DNA of 64,000 bases from Hyaloscypha bicolor E. Lineage: Eukaryota; Ascomycota; Leotiomycetes; Helotiales; Hyaloscyphaceae. The notes beneath the pieces are model-generated. The model had not been told where the DNA came from and did not search any database. It saw only the letters and a program-made list of their open reading frames with translations. Made by a program: the position numbers and the translations under genes. Positions within the stretch are counted from its first letter, which is position 1. Every line of letters begins with the position of its first letter. The stretch spans positions 434,001 through 498,000 of the forward strand of contig NW_020194552.1 in the NCBI RefSeq assembly GCF_002865645.1. The letters are read 5' to 3'. Positions 24,864 through 35,410 of the stretch are shown here, piece after piece.

Positions 24864-27800
24864 TCAGATTTCTGCGGTCTTTTCTTCTGAGCACTCTTCG
24901 GCAGCCGGCTCTTCGTAACTCTCATCCTGGAAGAAATCCTCCTCTTCATAGAACCTGAGCACAGCTTCCAATAATTCCGTCCTCTTCCTAGGGACGAAGA
25001 TTCTCCCCTCGTTCTGACCAGCACCTGCGTCTGGTTTAGCTAGACCGCCCTCAATTGACACAGCTTCCTCCTCGCGACCCGCCGAGTCCATTTCTGTCTC
25101 CTCGCCGTCGAGGGCCGGTTGATCTAAGTCGATGTAGCCCGCGAAATGCCGCCGGATAACCTCAGTGAATTCCAGGCCATCATAGCCCAATTGTTTTAGC
25201 AAATCGGCCTGGATGCGAGAATAATCTTTAACCACCCTTATTCGCCTATGCGCGAGAGTGTCGAGCAAGATCCGGTTTACTTTAGTCCACCACCAGTCCC
25301 AATGAGCCACAAGACCCCCTTTTGCATACTTCTTCCAGCGATTCGTCTCATCCCAGCATCCGCACTGCAAGGGCGTGACAAATACAAAACCCTCTTCAAG
25401 CACTGGCCATGTTCGGCGCGAGTTCCGATATGACGTCATGAATAGATCGAGTTGGGTTTTCAGCTCTGAATCGTCATCTTCTTGAAGTCGTCTTATTTCG
25501 GCGTGGCTCCTCACCGGCTTCCCAGAAGAACAGCACGTGTGGATCATGCCGAGACGGTTGAAGAGTTCCAGCCGCGTCGCTTCCTCGAGATAGAGCTCTT
25601 CGACTTCTTCATCACCACCGCCTGTAACCTTAATGCCGCAGGAGACCATCCAGGAAACGACTCGGTAGCCCCTGTGGTCGTGACAGCTGCAATCAGTCCA
25701 CCATCCCGCGTCGCGAAGAAGATAGTGTAGTGGCAAGCATCCCCCCGACGAACAGAAGCAGGTGCATTGATCTGTCTCTACTGGTGAGTACAAACCAGCC
25801 GCGTACTCAACTAACGCCGTCATTCGACCCGAAGTAAAGTTCTCAATGTAACGCTTCTCGGTGTAAGAAGCGAGAGACTTGGCAACACCAAATAATATAT
25901 TGTTGACCGTGTTTGGGCCGCGGAATGTTGGAGAAGCGCCCATCCTCAGAAACCAGAGACTGATCTCTACCCAGATCTCATCACTGCTAACATTGGAATT
26001 TAGAATTGATTCTAGTGGGGTGTAGGAAGTATTGTCATCTCTTTCGTCTATGTCGCAAAATCCCGCAGCATAAAGCGCATACAGGGTTTCTACTATTCTT
26101 GAGAAATAGAAGGCTTCGGAATGCTGTTTATACGTGTTGACAGCGAGGCTATATACTGAAATAGCCGGGCCTGGATTCAAGCCAGCAGGAACTGGAACGG
26201 ATCTTTTCTTGAGGAGCTGGTAGACTGTGTTGGCCTGCGCGTCCAGAGTCTTCCGTTCAGTAAGACCCAAGAGGGCCTGATCGCCTGGCGACAGGTATTC
26301 ACGGGCAAGTTCAGCTAGGCTATCTCGTCTCCGCTTTAGAGGGTGGACGAGAAATAATTGACCAAAGTGATAGAGCAAAGCTCTCATATAGCTCATCGAC
26401 TCCGTGATATCCTTGAATAGGGGAAGCGGAAATTCGCGTAGAACGGTCACGGAGTTGTAGTCGTTCTCGTAAGCAGCTAACTCAATTGTGCCAGAAATGC
26501 CGTCCGTCCACACTGTAGAGAGGAGTCGTAGGCCATCAGGCCAACCAACTGCAAGATCAAGGGCGTTGAGAGGCATGCAACTGGAACCGAAACCTGCTTC
26601 CAAGTCGATAATGGGGAGGGCTTGCCCCAAGCGGTCGATATTCCTGTTCAAGATGGCACGTGCAAGATCGCCCTCGAAAAAGTCTGAATAAAAGAAAATT
26701 AGGCTTAAATGATATAATTTAATTGCGGACCACGAAAATGAGAGGGGAAACCTTACAGTTAGATAACCACGGCTCTCGCTGAACCGTTCTCAGTATCGAA
26801 GACCTGATGCTAATCTTCAAACCTTGCTCCTTTACCAATCTAGCTAACAGAAATTCCGTATCATCACCATCATCACCGCCGGATTGATGGATGCATCTCT
26901 GGAAATCGATGCGGAAACTAGAGAGACGGCTGAGAAATGAGAATTCTCGAAGCTCCGAATTGAACATCTTCACGCAGTTTCGAGCAGCATCTGCGACCGT
27001 CCAGTTCCTATTAGAAAAATCAGGTCTAATGCCCATTTGATTTTTTTTATTCCTTTTCAAAAAAATTGGCAGTTCTCTTAACCTACTTCAAATCGTTGGG
27101 CTTGAATCCACTCCAGCCTATCATCTCAAAAGTGGAATATCGTCGGGATCCTACTTTACTGTTCGCGACGGCATCTTGATCAACCCCGTATCTGTCAGCT
27201 AGTACTAGCAGCGTATCAATTTCATTGACCAAATTTGCATAAACTGGAGCAAGTAATCCAATTAATGTAATAATTTCCTTTTTGTCTCGTTAGCGGTGTG
27301 TTTGTGCTTTGACAGTTTTGGTCAAACTCCTATTTCTTCACTACGTACGTGCAGGATAGTGTGTCCATATTCATCCTTATCGCTGATAGAGCCGATACCA
27401 TTCTCACTTGCCTCGAGCAGGGAGCCGTGGACCTGCTGTAGTTGGTGTTTTGCGACTTCGACGTCCCACGTATAGCCAAAGAACATTTCATAGTCTTGCT
27501 CGCGGTCACCTTTCTGCAGCCTCCACCAAGCGGCTGGCTGATTCACACGTCTTTTCCGTGCCCCGCACCGGTCTGGAAACTGTTCAAAGAGCTGGAAGAT
27601 GCGTGACTCCGATCTTTTCACCGTTGCAAACACCGTCAGCGGCGACTCGACCTGGAAACCCCCGCCGCAAAATGTTGCTCCAAATGTCAGCTCCACGGTC
27701 TTGTTCAGGAAAGGAAGTAGCTGGATGCCTAGCTGGTATTTCCATGAAAGTGCGGAGGGGCATTTTTGCGGGCATGTCGGCTCATGGCTTCCTCCTGTTT

Positions 27801-28971
27801 TAAAGCGGAAGTAGAAGGGACCACGTGCCACAGACTTCTGTTTCCATTGAGAATGGCAACGGCATTGCTGTGATGGTTTTGGTGCAAGGGCTGGCGACAA
27901 ATTATCCCAAAGCGTCAAATAATCGCAGGCATCTCGGAGAGTGCCCGGATGAGACATAAGCTCCCGTCGAAGCTGCGTCACTAGGTCTGCTTTATCTCCG
28001 TCCGAAAGCCTGGAGGCAGCCGCCCTGTCAAGACTTGATAACTTAGTCTGGATTCCCATGATGACTGGCATGACGGCGTTTCGCAATTCTAGGAGTTCCT
28101 CCTTTGTGGCGCTAGATTCTTGTCTGACCGTTAGTTCCAGTTGGGAGGCTATTTTACTTTGCGTTGATATAACCCTCTCGCCAAGTCCATCCACCTTCAT
28201 ATGCACCTCGTGTGAAGATGCCCCTAATTCATCCATCTTAGGCCCTATTTCCTCAATCCTAGATCCGATCCTATCAAGCTGTGCCGCATTTGCGGTGCTG
28301 CAAATTTGCGCCTGAGCAGCATGAGATTTTGCTTCTCTAAGTTCGCTATGGACGCCCTCTGTGAGTGTTTCCAAGCTGTCAAACCGGGTTTCTGTTTCTG
28401 AACGGGACTGTTCCACTGCTGCCAGAGCTTTCTCCGAAGTATCCCTATATAATGTTCGTCAGAAATATTGTTATATCTACACGGAAGTCGCTCACGAGAG
28501 TTGAATCTGGATATCAAGACCGCTGAGCTGAAGCTCTCTCATGATCTGATTGTTGAGTCGCTGGATCTTTTCAATCTTGTTTTCTATGTCACGTCCCATT
28601 TTCACCGAAACCACGCTCCTCCACAACTTAGTAACATTTTGCGATTGTGCATTCTGAGTCCGAAAAAGTGGCCCCAGCATTTCTTGCAAGCTGATTGTCG
28701 TCTGGCATGCATCATTTACGATGGTGGCAAGAGCCGCGTGTTGGCTGTGGGAAAGTCGTTGAACCAGTGCAGACTTGGGGTCCTGTAAGGTCTGCTGCAG
28801 GTGGATAATCCGCGCGACTGATTTTTCTGTGTCGCAGAGAAGTTCTGTTAGTCGGACTGGGGCTTCTTTCAGGCTCTTCAAGAATCCGATTGCGCCCAGG
28901 ATGCCCTTGGCAGCCACCCCAGCGAACTGTAAGGATGCAGCGGCGATGCCCACTGCGCTGATAGGATCCAT
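24864..28971 (-). CDS. Large protein: fungal STAND-type N-terminal domain, coiled coil, Cys-rich region, ankyrin-like C-terminal half
   Basis: Five exons on the minus strand: 28496-28971, 27345-28444, 27087-27243, 26757-27007 and 24864-26683. All phases fit, giving 1267 residues. Introns are 51, 101, 79 and 73 nt. The N-terminus (MDPISAVGIAAASLQFAGVA, to about residue 158) is the helical domain typical of fungal STAND/NLR-like and ankyrin proteins. Residues about 165-290 are heptad-rich coiled coil (repeated RIxEIGxKMDELG). A Cys/His-containing stretch (QCRCHSQW, EPTCPQKC) follows, then ankyrin-like segments starting at KDEYGHTILH and a long C-terminal region with more Cys clusters (CTCFCSSGGCLPLHYLL, CSCHDHRGY). 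No NACHT or NB-ARC P-loop is seen. A regulatory or recognition role is inferred from architecture only. The donor of intron 2 (GTAGTG, 27,344) is weak and could be wrong. Confidence 0.75.
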
Positions 28972-29815
28972 CTCGATGAGTGCCAGTATTTTTCAAGGGT
29001 TGCTCCGAATATATATTATTCTTTTAGTTACAATTGAAGGGATGGCCAGGAGGGACGGGAGGGAAAAGGCTTGTTATCACTTATTTTTGTTCCCTCCACG
29101 TTGTTTCAATTACCGCTAGAAGGATTCACCAGCCAACCACTCATCCCACTCAACCGCCCACTTATATCCCTGTCAACCCCAGTCGGAGTACTAAAAATTT
29201 GAGATGTTTTTCTTCATTTCGTGGTATGGTTATAGTCAAATGATTTTTGGGCGGTTGAGCGGGATGGGCGTGAACCCTTCTCGCACTCTCAGATTGCAGA
29301 TTGGGTTAGCGCAGGCCGCGTAAGATCACCACACCTGACCCCCCGCAAGCACAGGTATTTGTTGAACTAGCTAAATAAAGAAGCTAGGGTCACGTGCTTG
29401 CAATGCAAATCAAGTAAAACGTACTGAATTGACTGCTGTTCTACAGTGGTAAGTAGCCCGTATATATAGCCCTGAACCCCTAAATCACATGCACTAAACC
29501 CCTAAACCTGCTGAGCCTTTTACCTATGCCAGCTGAACCAATTCAGCTTTACAGGGCATACTACAGGGTATTCCAGCTATACAGGGTATTCCATCTGGAC
29601 AGGGTATTAAGCTAGCGCACAGCCCCATGGCGTTCGGTTCCAGGGCTTACTAAGCCTATTAGGGGCCTCAGGCCCCTAATTTCAATAGTATTCAAGGAGC
29701 TAACGTTTCAGAAGTTGTCTAATTCCCCTTATATCACTAGTTAAAGACGCTCTATTAGTTTCTCGGCTCGCAAAGGGGTTGAGCTGCTTGCTATCCAATC
29801 TGGCGGGGGAAAGGC
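28972..29815. other. Intergenic sequence with inverted-repeat element and short tandem repeats
   Basis: This contains the 29,118-29,281 inverted repeat. It also holds a short tandem array near 29,552-29,608 in which ACAGGGTATTCCA-type units recur three times, and CCCCTAAA words near 29,487-29,513. No gene is recognised. Confidence 0.4.
29118..29281. mobile_element. Small inverted-repeat (MITE-like) element
   Basis: The left end (AAGGATTCACCAGCCAACCA ... CTCAACCGCCCA) and the right end (TGGGCGGTTGAG ... GGGTGAACCCTT) are imperfect inverted repeats of about 30-40 bases around about 90 bases. The CCAACC/CCGCCCA words resemble the subterminal motifs of the foldback element at 5498, so the two may be related. 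There is no coding capacity and no clear target duplication. Confidence 0.5.
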
Positions 29816-30735
29816 TAATCGTGCGTCAGGACTTGCACTAAATCCCCTACGTCCCTGCGGGTTTAGTGCGTATCAGCGATACGGTCAAAAATCAGTAATA
29901 CGGTCATTTTTTTAGAACACTAATTTTCGGAATTTTGGTGAAAATCAAAGAAAAATATTTTACAGTTTATATGGAGTTTATACTATAATTAATAATTGAA
30001 ATTCTCTTACTTTCACATCACATATATACGCAGTATAAAATGCTAGAAATATTATACACTTTACCTTGTCGGCGACCCCCCCAAAATACTTCGATTCTAA
30101 GAAATTAATTAATTACACAACCACCATGTCTTAATTCGTATACCTAATAATTGTCTCCTTTCTATTAGTAGCTAATCTAACTATATTACCAAAGCCATTA
30201 TTATAAAATAAAGGGGGAAGGGGGGAGTGGCTTGACAAAACCAAGTTCTCTACCTAGCATTTATTATTATGTGCAAATATACGTCGCCTGGTGGGTGGAT
30301 GCGCTCTCTCCCAGAATCTTATTAGCTATCCCCTGCACTCTCTTGAGGTTAATATTATGGCCTAAGTAGATTAAAAAATCGATAAACTGCTTTAAGGCAT
30401 TTTCCTGATTACGATAAAGGGCCTTATTAAAGCCCCCTTTGGTGTTTTGTGGTAATCGGCCAGCGAGCCGCGCTTTCCAGAGGCACAATTTGACCCTGAA
30501 TTAACGCGCAATCGCAAATTTTTGACGTATGGGTTCCTGGCATAGAAATCGGAGGCCTGGGCCATCCTTTTCTCTTCTTCTGGGTCGAATTTGGCCATGG
30601 TATTAATATTTAATTAATTAAAATCGATATAATAGTGAAAAAAATGACCGTATCGCTGATTTTTGACCGTATCGCTAATACGCACTAAACCCGCAGGGAC
30701 GTAGGGGATTTAGTACAAGTCCTGACGCACGATTA
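29816..30735. mobile_element. Pogo/Tc1-mariner-like non-autonomous element with about 95-bp terminal inverted repeats
   Basis: The ends TAATCGTGCGTCAGGACTTG (29,816) and the inverted counterpart CAAGTCCTGACGCACGATTA (to 30,735) bound the element. The arms match over roughly 95 bases with a few transitions, and each contains two ATACGGTCA-type words. A TA dinucleotide flanks both ends, as expected for Tc1/mariner insertion. Inside is only the 5' part of a transposase-like gene (30,267-30,598, minus strand), so this is a deletion derivative. Confidence 0.75.
30267..30598 (-). pseudogene. Truncated, frameshifted N-terminus of a pogo/Fot-like transposase
   Basis: Starting at the ATG at 30,598 it reads MAKFDPEEEKRMAQASDFYA. 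The sense then changes frame near 30,480 and continues as ARLAGRL then GGFNKALYRNQENALKQFID and IYLGHNINL. This resembles the N-terminal helix-turn-helix DNA-binding part of fungal pogo/Fot1-type transposases. The catalytic DDE/D domain is absent. It lies inside the element with long inverted repeats at 29,816-30,735, which supports a transposon origin. Confidence 0.6.
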
Positions 30736-30765
30736 TTACCTCTGAGCGGACTATATTCCAGCGCA

Positions 30766-30957
30766 TAGAAGTATCCACTAGCCAACCGCCCATACCTAAC
30801 CGCCCACCCCAAAAAATCGATTTTTAATTATACCTTTATTATAATTACAAATCCTTTAATATATTAATATATTATAATACTTTTAATATTCTAATAACTA
30901 TATATTTATTTTAATCTTATAATACGGCTAGAATTACTCGTAAGATAATATATTTTT
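30766..30957. repeat. RIP-degraded half copy of the 5498-5951 foldback element
   Basis: It starts TAGAAGTATCCACTAGCCAA exactly as the intact foldback arm and follows it for about 190 bases, through ATCGATTTTTAAT and the CGGCTAGAAT word. Most G/C positions have become A/T. The opposite arm is not recognisable. It abuts the pogo-like element, 31 bases beyond its right end. Confidence 0.75.
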
Positions 30958-33389
30958 GTTTTAATATATACTATATTATACTTACCAAATTTTTTTAGAA
31001 ATAAATAATAATACCTTGCTTTATATATATTAATTTATTAAAATCGAGGTTCTTTTCTTATAAACTATTAGTAACTATTCTTATATTTTTAATTTTAGAA
31101 TATATTATTAAATTATTACTTTTTTCTTTAGTAATAATTACTACTATATTATTATAACTTTTACTTTTAGTATTATTTCCTTAATTTAATTTTGAAGTAT
31201 TTTCTAATAAACTTTATATTTTCTAATAACTTAATATATTAATTTCTTTTTATTTTAGTTAAGATAATAGTTATAAAAACTATTTAAAGCCTTATTATTT
31301 TAGAGAGCTTATTAGAATTACTTTTATATTCGGAATAATAAAATATATTAGTATATTTCATTTTGATTATAATAGAATTATATTTTACTAATTATATATC
31401 TATTAGTTATATTAAAATAAATGCCTAATATTATTACGAAACCGGGTCTCTGGGCTTGAAAAGCAAGGTAGAGTGGCTCTTAATCCGAGAATTCTAAACT
31501 AAGGAGAGAAGCTCTAAGTATAGGAGCTTTGGTATTCTAAATACTAGCCCCAGCCGCATGCCTCATCGCGGTCACGTGACGCTAAATTTACCAGTGAAGC
31601 GGTAAAGCATAACAAATATTTTAGTATATATTAGTAATATAGTTATTTATTAATAATATTATTATTTATAAGAAATATATAACTATTTAAATAATTTAAA
31701 AATTATTAAAGAATTAATAGAAACTATTGCAAATAGTAAGGAATAGTAATTTGTATAAGTAGTTATCTGATTAAAAGAAGCTCTAAAGAGAGCCTCTGGA
31801 TCTAGCTAAATAAAAGGGGGCTACTGAGTAAGTAAAGCTAAGCTCTCTAGTACCCGTATATATAACAGAAACTTTTATAAGTTATTATTAAAAATTTAGG
31901 CTTATTTTTACTAATTACTTAAATATATAATAAATTAAATTAAAACTTTAGAATATATATAATATTTAAAGTTATTATTATTACTTTTTAAAAAAATATT
32001 AATTATTTAATTATTATATTTTATTTTGTTTATTTAATAATTATTTTTATATTATTAGTATTTAATTTAATTATTATTATATAATAAATAATTATATATA
32101 TATTTGCTTATTATTAGAAAAGCTATATTACGAATTTACTAATTATATAATCTTATATTATATATATAACTTAACTTATAAACTAGTTCTAATTAGGCTT
32201 AGCAAATTTAGGGAAATTATCTTAATATTATAATATTATATTTCTTATTTCTAAATAAGAATTATTTTACTAATTATTCCTTTATCTAGCAAGAAATAAT
32301 CTATACTAGTAGCTGTATTATATAAATAGCCTAATTAGAGGAGATTATTATATTCTTACTAAATAAGGGATATTTATATACGAGTACTAGTATAAACTAT
32401 TTCTTGCCAGATAAAGGAATATAACTAGTACTTTATATATATTATATAATAATACTATATATTATTAGTAAACTAATATTTACTTTTATATATATATTTC
32501 TTTTATTTCTTTTATTTATATAATATTAGCTCTTTATTTTCTTTAATTTTAATATTATATTATTTATTTTTAAGCCTAAATTTATTCTTATATATATATA
32601 TATATAAAGTTAGTATTTTATATACTAATATTAATTACTTTAATTAATAATTATTTAGTTTAATTTATTATTAATTAACTATAATAATAAAGCTAAAATA
32701 ATAAAATAAGGCTTAAAGATTTTTATTTCTTATTTTATAAATATATAAAATATAAAAGAAAAGAAAAAAGAAAAAAAATATATAAAGAAATATTAATTAA
32801 AATAATAAAAATAATAAAAATACTAGCTAGTTAAATAAATGTAATATATATATTAACGAGCGTCCAGCTGGATTTAGTAGCCTAATTAGGCTAGTGCTTA
32901 TGTGGGATCGCACTCCCAAATTGGGACTAGTGCTTCCGTACATCCAGCGGAATACTAGATTCTATATATGGAGGCATGCGAGCTTTGGAAATGGGTATTG
33001 ATTAGTTTATTACTGAGAACCAGTTCTTGGAATCAATTATACTTCCACGCTTCACTCTATACTTTACCCTATATTCCACTCCTTTACCTTGACTACTTGC
33101 ATAGCACCCTGCTATATTAGGAGCCTTATAATAAAACCAATTAAGTAATAATTAATCTTATATAATATTAGCTAATAGTATTATATTATTTCTTTTAAAT
33201 ATTAAATTTAAATATATTTATTTAAATATATAAAAGAAATAAGATATTAATAAAATTCCTAAAATAATTAGCTTTTAATAATTATTATTTAATATATAAC
33301 TACTTTTTTAAAGCCTTAAAATTAGTTTTAAAACTAGTATTATTTAAAATATTATTTATAAAACTGAACTTATTTATAAATATAAAGTT

Positions 33390-33860
33390 ATTTGAATTAT
33401 TTGAATTATTTGAATTATTTGAATTAATTAAAAAGTAATTATATAAAGGATAATTTAATTAAAATAATTACTTTTATTTTAAATAAAAAACTCGAAGCTA
33501 ATTATTATATTCTTATTTTAAATTAATAACTTTAAATTAATTATTATATTTCAAATTTCAAATTTCAAATTATTAATATTAAAAAAGTATTATTTATAAA
33601 TTAAGATTTAAACTTCGAGATTAATTAAATTATAAAAATAAGGGCATTATTTACTTTAGTTAAGAATTAAACTTTAAAGTTAATTAAATTATAAAAATAA
33701 AGGCATTATTTACTTTAATTAAAAGCTAAGTTCGAAATTAATTAAATTATAAAAAATAAGGCTCTTTTCTTTTAAGTTAATAAAAAATCAATTATTATAA
33801 GAAAGAGTATTATTTGCTTTAATTAAAGGTTAAATCCTCAAATTAATTAAATTATAAAAG
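33390..33860. repeat. AT-rich tandem repeats
   Basis: Near 33,390-33,430 the 9-base unit TTTGAATTA is repeated about four times. From 33,621 a longer unit beginning TTAATTAAATTATAAAAATA recurs at 33,621, 33,680, 33,738 and 33,843. That is a period of about 59 bases with one longer interval. Units differ by small indels and transitions. Confidence 0.6.
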
Positions 33861-34129
33861 ATATAAGTTATTATTTTTTTCTTTTTTATTATAATAAGGT
33901 AATATTGCAGTAGTAGTAAAGAGCTTGAATTGAGCTGAAGGCTGTGCACCCGACTAAAAGCACTGGCTACACGCTAAGTCACGTGTAGTGGCACCACGTG
34001 ACTGGTACCACGAAATATTTTCTTTTAAATTACTAAAATAAAACTAATTATTATAAGCTTTAAAAATTATACTTATTATTAGAAATATAAGAGCTTATAT
34101 AATATAATAAAAAAGTATATTAATAGCAA

Positions 34130-34265
34130 AAAATAATGTAGTGCTAATAAATGACTGTATTGCTAATGCGTACTAAAATCCCAGGGGTTTATTTGGTGCG
34201 GCCGACAGGCGTACGATTATTAATCATGCGCCAAGACTTGCACTAAAGCCCCTGAGTCCCTACGG
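34130..34265. mobile_element. Two pogo-like element ends, head to head
   Basis: The segment up to about 34,219 resembles the right end of the 29,816-30,735 element (GCGTACGATTA). At 34,221 a left end starts (TAATCATGCGCCAAGACTTGC and on through CCCTACGGGG). Both are partly mutated copies of the same terminal repeat. Either two insertions lie side by side or an internal deletion or inversion joined them. Confidence 0.5.
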
Positions 34266-34289
34266 GGTAAACCTACAGGGGGCCTGGTT

Positions 34290-34433
34290 TACAGTAGGGT
34301 GCCACAAGTATTCGACCTGGTACGTGCGAGTCCCACTTTTTGGACCAATAAGATCTTTTGTTGTTCAGTTGTGGCAGCTTTGATTGGTTCCGTGTATACG
34401 TACCAGGTCGAATACTTATGGCACCCTACTGTA
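34290..34433. mobile_element. 144-bp MITE with about 35-bp terminal inverted repeats and TA ends
   Basis: The ends TACAGTAGGGTGCCACAAGT and ACTTATGGCACCCTACTGTA are inverted repeats continuing through TTCGACCTGGTACGT on the left. The element is short, non-coding and bounded by TA, consistent with a Tc1/mariner MITE. It lies inside a pogo-like terminal repeat, so it is a nested and younger insertion, and it shows little RIP. Confidence 0.8.
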
Positions 34434-34522
34434 GTGCGAGCTTCTCCGCACTATTACTGATCGGCAGTCGTTAACTTGTGCCTAGGTGTGATGTGGGCAG
34501 GGTCGCACGTGACTTAAGGGCA

Positions 34523-35410
34523 TGTAACGAACCTCGGATGTTGCGGGTGTCGATCAGGGAGATCGGCAGCCCTTCGATGTCCCAACCAACTACTATTTAC
34601 ATTATATATATTAGGCTTATAAATCACTAATTATATATATACTATCAGTGTGTCAAATGATTAGGTTTGATTTGATTAGACCCCCCTACTCAAATCAAAT
34701 CAAGTCAAAATCAAGCTAATTAAATCATACTTAATTATAATCAAAGATAATTAAAGATAATTAATTAGATTTATCACGTGATTACGCACATGACTCTGGA
34801 GCTTCGGAAGCTGAGATAAGGCTAAAATAAGGTCTGGGCAAGCCATATTCGGTATTACTAAAGGCGCTCTTTACTAAACCAGGCCTAGTACTAATTAGTA
34901 AGCGAAGCTAAAGGCGCTAGAACCTCCTTGATTTCCAGTGTTCCAGTAGTAGTAAAGAGCTTGAATTGAGCTAAAGGCTATCTGCCAGGCTAAGGAAGCA
35001 CTGGCTATATGCTAAGTCACGTGTAATCGCACCACGTGACTGGTGCCACATAACAAAAACTAGTTTGTTATTTTAGATTTAGACTAATTTTATACTCTTA
35101 TATATGTTTTATAGATTTTATTTATATTTTATTAATATAGCTATTAGTTATTTAATAATCTTTAGAAATGCCTAAAAAAGTATACTTTTATATTATTATA
35201 TAATAATTATAATTAATTATAATTAATTCTAATTAATTAGCCTTAATTATTTTTTGATATACTATATATTATTAGGGCCTTCTATTTAAAGGAGACTTTT
35301 CTAATCTTCTAGAAGAGACAGAGATTAGTTCTATACTGAATTTAATACTATAGTTTTATAACTTACTAATTTATTCTATTATCTTATTACTTACTAATAA
35401 ATACTTTATA
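34523..35410 (+). repeat. 5' LTR of the gypsy element, interrupted by a nested insertion
   Basis: The first part (34,523 to about 34,648) starts TGTAACGAACCTCGGATGTT and is the least mutated LTR piece in the window. The LTR resumes near 35,268 at ATTATTAGGGCCTTCTATTT and ends near 35,410. Comparison with the 262-base copy at 42,798 shows the gap. Confidence 0.75.
34648..35268. mobile_element. About 620-bp inverted-repeat element inserted in the gypsy 5' LTR
   Basis: The left end TGTCAAATGATTAGGTTTGA and the inverted right end TATCAAAAAATAATTAAGGC match after allowing G-to-A changes, over about 30 bases. Inside is a dispersed block (34,940-35,045) with AGTAGTAGTAAAGAGCTTGA, also found at 33,908. 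No coding capacity is seen. Exact ends are uncertain. Confidence 0.5.

Larger units (their letters stand above)
30736..34522. other. AT-rich RIP-like repeat block with short GC islands
   Basis: This is mostly A/T-rich sequence without coding sense. Less mutated islands lie at 31,440-31,615 (GGGCTTGAAAAGCAAGGTAG, also seen decayed at 23,110), 32,862-33,120 (starts near AACGAGCGTCCAGCTGG and has a TAGCCTAATTAGGCTA palindrome; possibly part of an LTR) and 33,903-34,015 (a dispersed repeat also at 34,940-35,045). Tandem AT minisatellites sit at 33,390-33,430 and 33,621-33,860. Confidence 0.6.

Noticed and set aside
29487..29515. CCCCTAAA/CCCCTAAACC words resembling telomere repeats
   Set aside because: Only isolated words, not an array; ordinary sequence context on both sides.
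33390..33430. Regularly repeated short units considered as CRISPR-like
   Set aside because: Simple contiguous AT tandem repeat without spacers, in a eukaryotic context.
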